DNA from: Rhizobiales bacterium Ga0077537
GTDB lineage: Bacteria > Pseudomonadota > Alphaproteobacteria > Rhizobiales > Hyphomicrobiaceae
Assembly (NCBI GenBank): GCA_001464955.1
Contig: LNEM01000011.1
Coordinates: forward strand, 33,153 to 97,152
Direction: 5' to 3'
DNA length: 64,000 bases
Of the stretch, positions 35,893 to 44,954 are shown in pieces. Position 1 is the first letter of the stretch, and every line of letters begins with the position of its first letter. The notes beneath the pieces are model-generated. The model did no database searches, had not been told where the DNA came from, and saw only the letters and a program-made list of their open reading frames with translations. The translations under genes and the position numbers were made by a program.

Positions 35893-37374
35893 TCAACTCA
35901 GCCGCTCCGGCGATTCGCCTTCGTATTCGATCCCCTCGCTGACCGAGCCGTCGACGAGATCGTCGAGAAAGCGATCCCAGAGCTGATCGATGCGCCCGGC
36001 GGCGGCGCTCGGGGCGAGAGTCTCGATCATCCCATCGGCGGTCACCGAGACGAGCCCATCGCCCTTGAGACGCTCCAGCGCATCATCGAGGTCGAAGTTG
36101 GTCTCGATGCCGAACGTACTCGACAGATAGCGTTCGATGGCAGCGTCCGCCTCGCCGAGTTGGCTGAGGTGTACCCGCTCCTTGGCGAGAAGGCTGTAGA
36201 GCAGTACGTCCTCCTTGACGTCTTCCTCCGCCGCACGCTCGGCGAGGAGTGTCATGACGCCCCGATTGTCGGCGAGCGCGTGCGAATAGAGGTTCTGCGC
36301 CATCGTCACCATGTACTTGTTGCGCTGGTTCATGAAGTTCACGCCCTGGCGCACGGCGATGCCGCCGAGCCCGGCGACCGCCCCCGCGAGCGCGATCGGA
36401 TTGGACGCGACCGCGATCTTCGAGAGCGTACCGGCAACGCCCATGCCGAGGCCACCGCCGGCCGTTACCCCGAGCTTGATCTTGTCGAACAGCCGGAAGC
36501 GGATCTTGGTGTTGGGAAAGCACATCTCGAGGTCGGTCCGCGGGATGTTCTTGAACAGCTTGATATAGACGAATTCAGGTTTGATCTGGTCCGAGATCAG
36601 GCCACGCATGCGCCGCACCCGTCGCTCAGCTGTCGCGCGATCGATCTTGTCCCGCGCCATCACCTCGACGATGCGCTTGTCCTCGGGCTTCAGCTTGAAC
36701 AGGATCGCGAGCCTCTGGAAGACCGGGACCTCGAATTCCTCGTGCCGGAGATAGAGTTTTCTGGCCGACCGCCGCGAGCCGCGCTTCGATACCGCACCCC
36801 GGTAATAGATTTCGAGTTCGTCGAAGGCATCGAGATCGACGTGCAGATCGAGACCGTAGTGGCTGTCCTTGGTCAGGATGATGTCGATCTGGGTCGGGTC
36901 GATCCGGGTGTAGTTGGCCTGCTGCATCAACTCGCAGACCCCCGCCACCAGCCGGCCTTCCATGGACGCGCGCTCGGCCTCCTGAAACGTCCGCGTGATG
37001 AGAAGATCGCTATCCGGGCTGAAAGGCTCGTAGAGCCGAGCCAATTCGATGAGCTTGGCGCCGTACTGCTGCTTGCGCCACTGCGCCAGATACATGAAGA
37101 GCCGTCGCGCCACTTGGGCGTCGCCATTCGGCCATGCGCCCGCTTGCGCCAGTCGGTCCATCAGCGCCTGCGGCGTGACGGGAATGAACTTTTCCCGCAC
37201 CTTCTCGCCGCTGGACATCCGGGCGAAATCGGTCTCGGGCGCCGGAGCCGCAGCGCCTGCAGGGGCGACTGGCGATGCCGTCGCACTGGGCCCGACCGTC
37301 TCGCGTTTGGCGATGGGGGTATGAGGTGCCGGCGCTACCGCCGAAAGCCTGCCTGTCGCCTGTGCCGTCGACAT
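35893..37374 (-). CDS. DUF3754 (TMEM143-like) membrane protein
   Basis: A 493-residue protein with the layout of DUF3754 proteins, the family that includes eukaryotic mitochondrial TMEM143. A Pro/Ala-rich N terminus (1-~60) is followed by ELARLYEPFSPDSD and FKNIPRTDLEMCFPNTKI, the most characteristic segment. A short glycine-rich hydrophobic region around residues 315-360 may be membrane-associated. The start ATG at 37374 has GGGGGAG upstream. Function is not known. The stop lies next to prmA's start. Alphaproteobacterial ancestry of mitochondria makes the family of interest. Confidence 0.75.
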   Translation of the reverse strand: MSTAQATGRLSAVAPAPHTPIAKRETVGPSATASPVAPAGAAAPAPETDFARMSSGEKVREKFIPVTPQALMDRLAQAGAWPNGDAQVARRLFMYLAQWRKQQYGAKLIELARLYEPFSPDSDLLITRTFQEAERASMEGRLVAGVCELMQQANYTRIDPTQIDIILTKDSHYGLDLHVDLDAFDELEIYYRGAVSKRGSRRSARKLYLRHEEFEVPVFQRLAILFKLKPEDKRIVEVMARDKIDRATAERRVRRMRGLISDQIKPEFVYIKLFKNIPRTDLEMCFPNTKIRFRLFDKIKLGVTAGGGLGMGVAGTLSKIAVASNPIALAGAVAGLGGIAVRQGVNFMNQRNKYMVTMAQNLYSHALADNRGVMTLLAERAAEEDVKEDVLLYSLLAKERVHLSQLGEADAAIERYLSSTFGIETNFDLDDALERLKGDGLVSVTADGMIETLAPSAAAGRIDQLWDRFLDDLVDGSVSEGIEYEGESPERLS

Positions 37375-37560
37375 GCTCCCCCCACACCGCCGTGGTCCCG
37401 AAGTCGTCCGCGCCGTCCGCCGACGAGCCCGATCTGTAGGACCCACTCAATTCCTTGTCGAGCATATCCCCCGTGTATGCCGGCTTTGCGGCAACACCCC
37501 TCAAGACCTCCGAAAGCAGACAATCAGGTCGCAATTGACTGTGACGTGCGGTTCGCGTAC

Positions 37561-37617
37561 CTCCCGCGGCGGGACACCTCCCCCCAACGGGAGGCTATCT
37601 ATCTGGAAGGATAGGCC
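37561..37617 (+). promoter_or_regulatory. serC-leader-like RNA element
   Basis: The 5' leader of serC contains two adjacent hairpins. CCTCCC (37577-37582) and GGGAGG (37589-37594) form the first. CTATC (37595-37599) and GATAG (37610-37614) form the second, whose loop includes GGAAG and whose 3' arm lies over the ribosome binding site, 3 nt before the ATG. This matches the published description of the alphaproteobacterial serC leader, where the final stem overlaps the ribosome binding site. The element probably controls translation of serC-serA. Confidence 0.6.
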
Positions 37618-38793
37618 ATGACGACCGTAACGAAGCCCGGGCAGCGCCCGGCGTGCGCGACGTTTTCTTCCGGCCCCTGCGCCAAGCGACCTGGCTGGAG
37701 CACCAAAGCCCTCGACAAGGCCTTCGTGGCCCGCTCGCATCGCGCCAAGGAAGGCAAGGCGCGGCTGAAGCTCGCCATCGACAAGACGAAGTCGATCCTG
37801 GGCGTCCCCTCTGATTTTCTGTGCGCGATCGTTCCCGGCTCCGACACCGGCGCCTTCGAGATGGCCATGTGGACCATGCTCGGCGCCCGCGGCGTGGAAG
37901 CATTGGCCTGGGAAAGCTTCGGCAAGGGTTGGGTGACCGACGCCGTGAAGCAGCTGAAGCTGCCGGACACGCGCGTGACCGAAGCCCCCTACGGCGCCAT
38001 CCCGGACCTCGCGAAAGTCGACTTTGCGCGCGACGTACTCTTCACCGCCAACGGCACGACATCCGGTGTTCGCGTCCCCGGCTACGACTGGATCCCGGCC
38101 GATCGGCAGGGTCTGACATTCGCTGATGCGACCTCCGCCGTGTTCGCCCAGGCTGTCGACTGGTCGAAGATCGACGTACTCACCTTCTCCTGGCAGAAAG
38201 TCCTCGGCGGCGAGGCGGCACACGGGATGCTGATCCTCTCGCCCCGTGCCGTCCAGCGGCTCGAAAGCTACACGCCCGCGTGGCCGCTGCCGAAGGTGTT
38301 TCGCCTGATGAGCGGCGGCAAGCTCATCAAGGGTGTGTTCGAGGGCGAAACCATCAACACGCCGTCGATGCTCTGCGTCGAGGACTATCTCGATGCGCTC
38401 GCCTGGGCCGAATCTGCCGGCGGCCTTGCTGGCCTGTGCGCCCGGGCGGATGCGAACGCAAAGGTGCTGTTCGACTGGACCGCGCGCACGCCCTGGATCG
38501 AGAACCTCGCCGCCGACCCGGCGACGCGCTCGAACACCAGCGTCTGCCTGAAGCTCGTCGCTCCGGAGTTGTCGGGCCTGACTGACGACCAGCAGAAGGA
38601 CGTCGTGAAGGCCATCTCCGGCGCGCTGGAGAAGGAAGGCGTCGCGTTCGACATCGCCAACCATCGCGATGCCCCGGCGAGCTTCCGGATCTGGTGCGGC
38701 GCGACGGTCGAGCGGAGCGACGTCGAAGCGCTCATCCCATGGCTCGAGTGGGCCTACGCCGCCGAGACCGCCAAGCTCGCCAAAGCCGCCTGA
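37618..38793 (+). CDS. serC: Phosphoserine aminotransferase
   Basis: A 391-residue PLP-dependent aminotransferase (SerC), which makes 3-phosphoserine for serine synthesis. The N terminus [12 protein letters not shown] and the active region ending in the Schiff-base Lys ([15 protein letters not shown]) are clear. The gene follows a leader of ~240 bp containing the serC-leader-like element and is followed 87 bp later by serA, so the two form the serine pathway operon. Phosphohydroxypyruvate produced by SerA is SerC's substrate. Confidence 0.96.
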   Translation: MTTVTKPGQRPACATFSSGPCAKRPGWSTKALDKAFVARSHRAKEGKARLKLAIDKTKSILGVPSDFLCAIVPGSDTGAFEMAMWTMLGARGVEALAWESFGKGWVTDAVKQLKLPDTRVTEAPYGAIPDLAKVDFARDVLFTANGTTSGVRVPGYDWIPADRQGLTFADATSAVFAQAVDWSKIDVLTFSWQKVLGGEAAHGMLILSPRAVQRLESYTPAWPLPKVFRLMSGGKLIKGVFEGETINTPSMLCVEDYLDALAWAESAGGLAGLCARADANAKVLFDWTARTPWIENLAADPATRSNTSVCLKLVAPELSGLTDDQQKDVVKAISGALEKEGVAFDIANHRDAPASFRIWCGATVERSDVEALIPWLEWAYAAETAKLAKAA

Positions 38794-38880
38794 TCTGCCG
38801 AACCCCGGGCGCCCTGGCGCCTGCTTCGAGGACGAGGTCGCGCCCCGGCGCGGCCCGTGCCTCCGACCGTGGAGTTTCCC

Positions 38881-40473
38881 ATGCCCGCCCCCAAGGTATT
38901 GATTTCCGACGAACTTTCTGATGCCGCCGTCGCCATCTTCAAGACCAACGGCATCGATGTGACGTTCGAACCCAAGCTCGGCAAGGACAAGGAGCGCCTC
39001 GAGCAGCTCATCCCCGGGTTCGACGGCCTCGCCATCCGCTCGGCGACGAAAGTCACCGAGAAGCTCCTGAAGGCCGCGCCCCGCCTCCGCGTCGTCGGTC
39101 GCGCCGGGATCGGCGTCGACAACGTCGATATCAAGGCTGCGACGGCCAAGGGCGTGATCGTGATGAACACACCCTTCGGCAACTCGATCACGACGGCCGA
39201 ACATGCCATCTCGATGATGATGGCGCTCGCCCGCCAGATTCCCGAGGCGGACCGCTCCACTCAGGCCGGGAAATGGGAGAAGTCGCGCTTCATGGGCGTC
39301 GAGCTGTTCGGCAAGACCCTGGGCGTCGTGGGCTGCGGCAACATCGGCTCGATCGTCGCTGATCGCGGCGTCGGCCTGAAGATGAAGGTCATCGCCTACG
39401 ATCCCTTCCTGTCCGAGGAGCGGGCGATGGAGATCGGCGTCGAGAAGGTCGAACTCGTCGATTTGCTCGCCCGCGCCGACTTCGTCACCTTGCACACCCC
39501 CCTGACCGATCGCACGCGAGGCATCATCGGCGCGGCCGCCTTCGCACGCATGAAGAAGGGCGTCCGCATCGTCAATTGCGCCCGCGGTGGCCTCGTCGAC
39601 GAGAAGGCCCTGCTCGACGCCCTGCGCTCTGGCCATGTCGCCGGCGCCGCCCTCGACGTGTTCGAGGAGGAGCCCGCCACCGCGAACCCGCTCTTCGGCG
39701 CGCCCAATCTCATTTGCACGCCTCACCTCGGCGCGGCGACGAGCGAGGCGCAGGAGAACGTGGCTCTTCAGGTCGCCGAGCAGATGTCTGCCTACCTCCT
39801 GAAAGGGGCCATCACCAATGCGGTCAACTTCCCCTCCATCACCGCGGAGGAGGCGCCGCGTCTGCGCCCGTTCGTCAAGCTCGCCGAGCAACTCGGATCG
39901 TTTGCCGGCCAGCTCACGGAAACCACCATCAAGGGCATCCGGATCGAGTACTCCGGCGCCGTCGCCGACCTCAACGTCAAGCCGATCACCGCGGCGGCCG
40001 TCGCGAGCGTGCTCAAGTGGCACATGGGCGACGGCGTCAACATGGTCTCGGCCGTCTCACTGGCCGAGCAGCGGGGCGTCAAGATCGAGACCACCACGCG
40101 TGGCCAGGACGGCACCTACGAAAGCTACGTCAAGCTGACGGTGAAGACCGCCGAGTACGACCGATCGGTCGGCGGGACCGTGTTCTCCGACGGGCGACCA
40201 CGGTTCATCCAGGTGCGCGACATCGACATGGAGTTCGAGGTCACGCCCTACATGCTGTTCGTCCGCAATGCCGACAAACCAGGCTTCATCGGCCGTTTCG
40301 GCAGCCTGATGGGCGAGGCCGAGGTGAACATTGCCACGCTCAACCTCGGTCGCGACCGGCCGGGCGGCGACGCAATCTGTCTGGTCGCCCTGGACGCACC
40401 GATCACGGATGCGGTGCTCGAGAAGGTGAAGGCGCTGCCCATGGTAATCCGCGCCAACCGCCTCCAGTTCTGA
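38881..40473 (+). CDS. serA: D-3-phosphoglycerate dehydrogenase
   Basis: A 530-residue long-form SerA that oxidises 3-phosphoglycerate with NAD. Nucleotide binding is in LGVVGCGNIGSIVADRGVG. The catalytic Arg is in VNCARGGLVDEKALL, the Glu in VFEEEP and the active His in TPHLGAATSEAQ. A C-terminal ASB and ACT domain (MLFVRNADKPGFIGRFG) gives the regulatory serine-sensing form. The start ATG at 38881 has CGTGGAGTTTCCC upstream. It closes the serC-serA operon and is followed by a 17-bp bidirectional terminator. Confidence 0.97.
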   Translation: MPAPKVLISDELSDAAVAIFKTNGIDVTFEPKLGKDKERLEQLIPGFDGLAIRSATKVTEKLLKAAPRLRVVGRAGIGVDNVDIKAATAKGVIVMNTPFGNSITTAEHAISMMMALARQIPEADRSTQAGKWEKSRFMGVELFGKTLGVVGCGNIGSIVADRGVGLKMKVIAYDPFLSEERAMEIGVEKVELVDLLARADFVTLHTPLTDRTRGIIGAAAFARMKKGVRIVNCARGGLVDEKALLDALRSGHVAGAALDVFEEEPATANPLFGAPNLICTPHLGAATSEAQENVALQVAEQMSAYLLKGAITNAVNFPSITAEEAPRLRPFVKLAEQLGSFAGQLTETTIKGIRIEYSGAVADLNVKPITAAAVASVLKWHMGDGVNMVSAVSLAEQRGVKIETTTRGQDGTYESYVKLTVKTAEYDRSVGGTVFSDGRPRFIQVRDIDMEFEVTPYMLFVRNADKPGFIGRFGSLMGEAEVNIATLNLGRDRPGGDAICLVALDAPITDAVLEKVKALPMVIRANRLQF

Positions 40474-40509
40474 AGGAGCCGCACGCCGACGGTTGCCGAC
40501 AGCAGACAC

Positions 40510-40547
40510 GAGAAGGGGAGGGGCAGCGTGCTGTCCCTCCCCTTCTC
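40510..40547. terminator. Strong bidirectional terminator
   Basis: A 13-bp perfect stem (GAGAAGGGGAGGG at 40510-40522 paired with CCCTCCCCTTCTC at 40535-40547) continues into a second inner stem (GCAGC/GCTGT) with a 2-4 nt loop. It lies between convergent serA (+) and glpX (-). Confidence 0.8.
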
Positions 40548-40575
40548 ACATCCGGCGCCGGGCCGTGGGCGACGC

Positions 40576-41619
40576 TCAGCCCCAGCCCTTCATTTCGAGA
40601 TCCCGGAACGTGGTCTTGATCCGCCGCACGGTGCCGGTCTTGGAGCGCATCACCACCGTCTCGGTACTGGCGAACTCGCCGTGGAACCGCACGCCTTCGA
40701 GCAGCGATCCGGAGGTCACGCCGGTGGCGGAGAAGATGACGTCGTCCGCCGCCATGTCGGACATCGAGTACTTCCGTTTAATGTCCTTGATGCCCATGGA
40801 GTGGGCGCGCTTGACTTCCTCGTCGTTCGACGGCTTGAGCCGGCCCTGCATCTGCCCGCCGATGCAGCGGAGTGCTGCGGCCGCGAGAACGCCCTCCGGG
40901 GCTCCACCCGACCCGAGATAGACGTCGATGCCCGTCTGATCGGGATCCGTCGTCCAGATCACGCCTGCAATGTCACCGTCAGGGATGAGACGGATGCCCG
41001 CCCCGGCCTTGCGCACGGCATCGATGATCTCCTGATGCCGTGGCCGATCCAGGATGCAGGCCGTGATCTCCCGCTGCGGGACTCCTTTGGCCTTCGCCAG
41101 ATCGGCGATCACCTGGGCCACGGGCTTGTCCAGATCTATGATGCCCTCCGGATATCCGGGCCCGATGGCGATCTTGTCCATGTACATGTCGGGCGCGTTG
41201 AGAAGGCCGCCCTCTTCGGAGATCGCGATCACGGCTAACGCGTTGGGCATGTCCTTGGCGCAGATTGTCGTGCCCTCGAGCGGATCGACGGCGATATCCA
41301 CGCGCGGTCCGTCGCCGGTTCCGACCTCCTCACCGATATAGAGCATCGGTGCCTCGTCCATCTCACCCTCGCCGATCACGACCCGCCCGCGGATATTGAC
41401 CCGCCCGAGTTGCCGGCGCATGGCGTCGACGGCAGCCTTGTCCGCACCCTTGTTGTTGCCCTGTCCGCGCAGTCGCGCCGCCGCGATGGCCGCCGCCTCC
41501 GTGACCCGCGCGACCTCCAGCACCAGCACCCTGTCGAGCCCACCCTTGGTCAATTCTGCGGCCACGCGCGCCTCCTCGTTTCTGTTGGGTCCCGATCTGG
41601 CAACCCGTTCCGGCTTCAC
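40576..41619 (-). CDS. glpX: Class II fructose-1,6-bisphosphatase
   Basis: A 347-residue GlpX-type class II FBPase (fructose-1,6-bisphosphatase or sedoheptulose-bisphosphatase). The metal-binding region is VIGEGEMDEAPMLY followed by DIAVDPLEGTTICA, with the Lys/Arg-rich segment IKDIKRKYSM near the C terminus. It follows hom on the same strand with an 8-bp gap, a common order in Hyphomicrobiales. The start codon is GTG with a weak ribosome site. Confidence 0.95.
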   Translation of the reverse strand: MKPERVARSGPNRNEEARVAAELTKGGLDRVLVLEVARVTEAAAIAAARLRGQGNNKGADKAAVDAMRRQLGRVNIRGRVVIGEGEMDEAPMLYIGEEVGTGDGPRVDIAVDPLEGTTICAKDMPNALAVIAISEEGGLLNAPDMYMDKIAIGPGYPEGIIDLDKPVAQVIADLAKAKGVPQREITACILDRPRHQEIIDAVRKAGAGIRLIPDGDIAGVIWTTDPDQTGIDVYLGSGGAPEGVLAAAALRCIGGQMQGRLKPSNDEEVKRAHSMGIKDIKRKYSMSDMAADDVIFSATGVTSGSLLEGVRFHGEFASTETVVMRSKTGTVRRIKTTFRDLEMKGWG

Positions 41620-41627
41620 GCCTATTA

Positions 41628-42938
41628 TCAGAGCTTCTCGATGCGGATCATCTGCGGCTTCTCGGAAACCTTTCCATCGGCCTCGATGGCATCGAGCGCG
41701 CGCCGGATGGCCTCCTCGGTGGTCTCGTGGGTCACGACCACGATGGTGGCGAAAGTACCCGGCGCACGCGCATCGGCGCCCTTGGCCCGACGCTGAACGA
41801 TGCTTTCCAGAGAAACGTCCCGCTCAGCCATCCGGCGCGTGATGGCCGCCATGACGCCGGGCCGGTCGTAGGCCGAAAACCGCACGTAGTAGGCCCCGGC
41901 ATGCTGCCCCAGGCGCGCGCGCTTGTAGACCTTGAGCTTGGAAGACGGCGTCCCGAACGGGGGCAGCACGAAGCCCGACGCGATATCGGCGATATCGCTG
42001 GCCACGGCCGAAGCCGTCGGCTTGGCACCTGCCCCGGCGCCGACCAGCAGAAGGTTACCGGCGAAATCCGCGTCGATCGCCACCGCATTGGTGACCCCCG
42101 CAACCTCGGCGATGGCGGTATCCTTGGGCAGCATTGCGGGATGAACACGCTGCTCGATCCCCGTATCGGTCAGTTCCGCGACGCCGAGCAGCTTGATCCG
42201 GTAGCCGAGATCGTCGGCAGCCTCGATATCTGCCGCCGTGATCGACTGGATGCCTTCGATATGGATCTGATCGAAGGCGACCCGTGTGCCGAAGGCGAGC
42301 GAAGTGAGCAGGGTCAGCTTGTGCGCCGTATCGAACCCGCCGATGTCGAACGTCGGATCGGCCTCGGCATACCCCTTGTCCTGCGCCTCTTTCAGGACGT
42401 CGGAAAAGGCCCGTCCTTCTTCCTGCATCTTGGTCAGGATATAGTTGCAGGTGCCATTGAGAATGCCGTAGACGCGCCGGACCTGATTGCCGGCAAGCGC
42501 CTCGCGCATCGTCTTGATCGCCGGAATGCCACCGGCGACTGCGGCCTCGAAATTGAGCGCGACCCCGTTCTTCTCGGCAAGCCGGGCCAATTCCACGCCA
42601 TGCTTGGCGAGCAGCGCCTTGTTCGCCGTCACGACGTGCTTTTTGGCGCCGAGCGCTGCTTCGACCGTCCGTCGCGCGATCCCCTCGTCGCCCCCGATCA
42701 GTTCGACGACGACGTCGACATCCGGATCGACGGCCATTTTCGCGGCGTCGTCGAACCACTTGTAGCGGGCGATGTCGATGCCGCGCGTCCGCGACCGATC
42801 ACGTGCCGAGACGGCGACGACGTCGATCTCGCGGCCGACGCTTTCAGCGAGCCGGCGTCCATGCGCCTCCAGCAGGTGGAGAAGGCCTCCGCCGACGGTG
42901 CCGAGACCAGCGATGGCGATCTTGAGAGGCTCGGTCAT
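41628..42938 (-). CDS. hom: Homoserine dehydrogenase
   Basis: A 436-residue NAD(P)H-dependent homoserine dehydrogenase of the methionine/threonine pathway. The dinucleotide motif AIAGLGTVGGGLLHLL is at the N terminus. The catalytic region EAAVAGGIPAIKTMREAL and DPTFDIGGFDTAHKL follow, and the C-terminal ACT domain contains YVRFSAYDRPGVMAAI. ATG 42938 is preferred; a TTG at 42962 would add eight residues. glpX follows 8 bp downstream. An aminotransferase gene lies upstream on the same strand, separated by a small secreted-protein gene on the other strand. Confidence 0.96.
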   Translation of the reverse strand: MTEPLKIAIAGLGTVGGGLLHLLEAHGRRLAESVGREIDVVAVSARDRSRTRGIDIARYKWFDDAAKMAVDPDVDVVVELIGGDEGIARRTVEAALGAKKHVVTANKALLAKHGVELARLAEKNGVALNFEAAVAGGIPAIKTMREALAGNQVRRVYGILNGTCNYILTKMQEEGRAFSDVLKEAQDKGYAEADPTFDIGGFDTAHKLTLLTSLAFGTRVAFDQIHIEGIQSITAADIEAADDLGYRIKLLGVAELTDTGIEQRVHPAMLPKDTAIAEVAGVTNAVAIDADFAGNLLLVGAGAGAKPTASAVASDIADIASGFVLPPFGTPSSKLKVYKRARLGQHAGAYYVRFSAYDRPGVMAAITRRMAERDVSLESIVQRRAKGADARAPGTFATIVVVTHETTEEAIRRALDAIEADGKVSEKPQMIRIEKL

Positions 42939-43212
42939 GAGGGTAGATCTTTCGAGTAGCAAATCGAGCGGATCGAGTAGGTATCACGCCGTCCGCGGCT
43001 GGTATACGGGGCTCTGGAGCGGGGACTGTCCCCACCACGGCGACGTAGCCGGCAGGGCATCGATCGGTCTGGAAGCCCCACTGTGAGCCAGCCGAGGCAT
43101 CGTCTCCGATCATTGCCCCATGGTTCCTCCGCTCTGCATGGGGACGCCTTGAACATGACGGAAACTCTGGCTAGCCTGAAAGCATATCGTTAACCGCTCG
43201 TAGGCTTGCGGC

Positions 43213-43488
43213 ATGCTGAATTCGATTTCCTGTCGTGTCCTTTTGGTTATGGCCGTCGCGTCCTTCGCATGGGTCACCCCAACCGACCTGCAGGCCCAGC
43301 AGACCGAGCGCAAGAAAAAGACGTCCGTCGCCGAGAAAAAGCAACGCAGGGTGCCGCCCCGCCAGACCCAATCGCCATCGGGTTATGCGTCGTGCGAGTC
43401 AGGTGTGCTTTGGGTCGGCAGCAAGTGCCAGCTGCGCGACGGCCGGACCTGCAATGTCGACGAGTACGACCTGATCAACTGCCACTGA
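43213..43488 (+). CDS. Small secreted Cys-containing protein
   Basis: A 91-residue precursor with a signal peptide (MLNSISCRVLLVMAVASFAW to about residue 28, cleavage near LQAQ). The mature part has a charged Lys/Arg stretch (ERKKKTSVAEKKQRR) and four Cys residues in the last 35 residues: SCESG, KCQLRDGRTCN and NCH. Two disulfides are plausible. No family is recognised. It lies on the opposite strand within the aminotransferase-hom cluster, inside the gap upstream of hom, and its start is supported by signal-peptide structure more than by a strong ribosome site. Confidence 0.6.
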   Translation: MLNSISCRVLLVMAVASFAWVTPTDLQAQQTERKKKTSVAEKKQRRVPPRQTQSPSGYASCESGVLWVGSKCQLRDGRTCNVDEYDLINCH

Positions 43489-43505
43489 CCGCCCGTCGTC
43501 GACGC

Positions 43506-44735
43506 TCAGCCTGTTCCGGTATCGCGGATCGGGATGATGTTGTGCATCGTTCCCGGCCCTTGCGAGAGAAACTTCTTGATCGACCGGGCAGCCTGCCGGA
43601 TGCGCTGCTCGTTCTCGACGAGAGCGATACGGACGAACCCCTCGCCGTGTTCTCCGAACCCGATGCCCGGCGCCACCGCCACGCTCGCCTTCTCGACGAG
43701 AAGCTTCGAGAACTCGAGCGTGCCGAGTTCGCGGAACGGCTCCGGAATCGGCACCCAGGCGAACATCGATGCGCTCGGCGGGCCGAAGTCCCAACCGGCG
43801 TTGCCGAAGCTCTCCACCAGCACGTCGCGCCGCCGGCGATAGGTCGCCCGCATCTCCTTGATGCAGTCGTCGGGGCCGTTGAGCGCCGCTGCGGCCGCCA
43901 CCTGGATAGGTGTGTAGGCGCCGTAGTCGAGATAGCTCTTTACGCGGGCAAGCGCCGCGAGCAGCCGCTCGTTTCCGACCGCGAACCCCATGCGCCAGCC
44001 GGCCATGGAGAACGTCTTGGACATCGAGGTGAACTCGACCGTCACATCCATCGCACCCGGCACCTGCAGCACGGAGGGCGGCGGGGTCGCGTCGTCGAAA
44101 TAGACCTCGGCGTAAGCGAGATCCGAAAGAATGATGATGTCGTGCTTCTTGGCGAACTGCACGAGATCCCGGTAGAAATCGAGCGTCGCCACGTAGGCGG
44201 TCGGGTTCGCCGGATAGCAGACGACGACCGCGATCGGCTTCGGAATCGAATGGATCAGCGCCCGCTCGAGCGCCGGGAAGAAAGCGGGCGTGGGCTCGGC
44301 CGGCACTGACCGGATCACGCCCCCCGCCATCAGGAATCCGAACGCGTGGATCGGGTAGCTCGGATTGGGCACCAGAACCACGTCGCCCGGCGCCGTGATG
44401 GCCTGCGCCATGTTGGCAAAGCCTTCCTTCGATCCGAGCGTCGCGACCACCTGCGTCTCGGGCTTCAGCTTGACGCCGAAACGTCGGCCGTAATAGCCCG
44501 CTTGCGCCCGGAGCAGTCCGGGGATGCCCTTCGATGCCGAGTACCGATCGGTGCGCGGCTTGCCCACCGTCTCGGTCATCTTTTCGAGAATGTGCTTCGG
44601 AACCGCCAGATCCGGATTTCCCATCCCGAGATCGATGATGTCTGCGCCCCGCGCTCGCGCCTCGGCCTTGAGCCGATTGACCTCGGCGAAGACATAGGGT
44701 GGCAGGCGTTTGATGCGGTGGTATTGGTCGATCAC
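43506..44735 (-). CDS. Class I/II pyridoxal aminotransferase (AlaC/DapL-like)
   Basis: A 409-residue PLP-dependent aminotransferase of the alanine/LL-diaminopimelate group. The Schiff-base Lys is in FTSMSKTFSMAGWRMGF, the PLP-binding Asn/Tyr region in CYPANPTAYVA and the Asp in ILSDLAYAEVYFD. Substrate choice between glutamate-pyruvate and aspartate/LL-DAP cannot be read. Gene order aminotransferase-hom-glpX is conserved in alphaproteobacteria, so a role near aspartate-family amino acids fits. The GTG start is divergent from phaC. Confidence 0.9.
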   Translation of the reverse strand: MIDQYHRIKRLPPYVFAEVNRLKAEARARGADIIDLGMGNPDLAVPKHILEKMTETVGKPRTDRYSASKGIPGLLRAQAGYYGRRFGVKLKPETQVVATLGSKEGFANMAQAITAPGDVVLVPNPSYPIHAFGFLMAGGVIRSVPAEPTPAFFPALERALIHSIPKPIAVVVCYPANPTAYVATLDFYRDLVQFAKKHDIIILSDLAYAEVYFDDATPPPSVLQVPGAMDVTVEFTSMSKTFSMAGWRMGFAVGNERLLAALARVKSYLDYGAYTPIQVAAAAALNGPDDCIKEMRATYRRRRDVLVESFGNAGWDFGPPSASMFAWVPIPEPFRELGTLEFSKLLVEKASVAVAPGIGFGEHGEGFVRIALVENEQRIRQAARSIKKFLSQGPGTMHNIIPIRDTGTG

Positions 44736-44832
44736 GGGGCAGCTCGTTGCAAAGAGTGGCGCGAATCGCTCAGTTGCTCTTACGCCGCGTCGCGCCGTGC
44801 GTCAAAGGCCGGGCGTCGATAACGTCTTGTCG

Positions 44833-44876
44833 GTCACATTGTCACATCGTTGGCAAGGGTTTACGTATAGATCTAT
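44833..44876. promoter_or_regulatory. Repeated GTCACAT boxes ahead of phaC
   Basis: Two adjacent 8-bp direct repeats GTCACATT (44833-44840) and GTCACATC (44841-44848) are followed 18 bp later by the perfect palindrome ATAGATCTAT (44867-44876). Both lie in the divergent spacer between the aminotransferase and phaC, where a regulator could act on either promoter. No firm -35/-10 pair is seen. Confidence 0.35.
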
Positions 44877-44954
44877 CGATTTGGCTGGCGTGGGCTCGAT
44901 TTGACCTTGCCGGTTCCGCCGACGCTCCCGCTCGACTTCAGACGGATTCCACGC

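Noticed and set aside
37501..40023. Long minus-strand frame opposite serC and serA
   Set aside because: Covers two strongly supported enzymes in antisense and has no domain.
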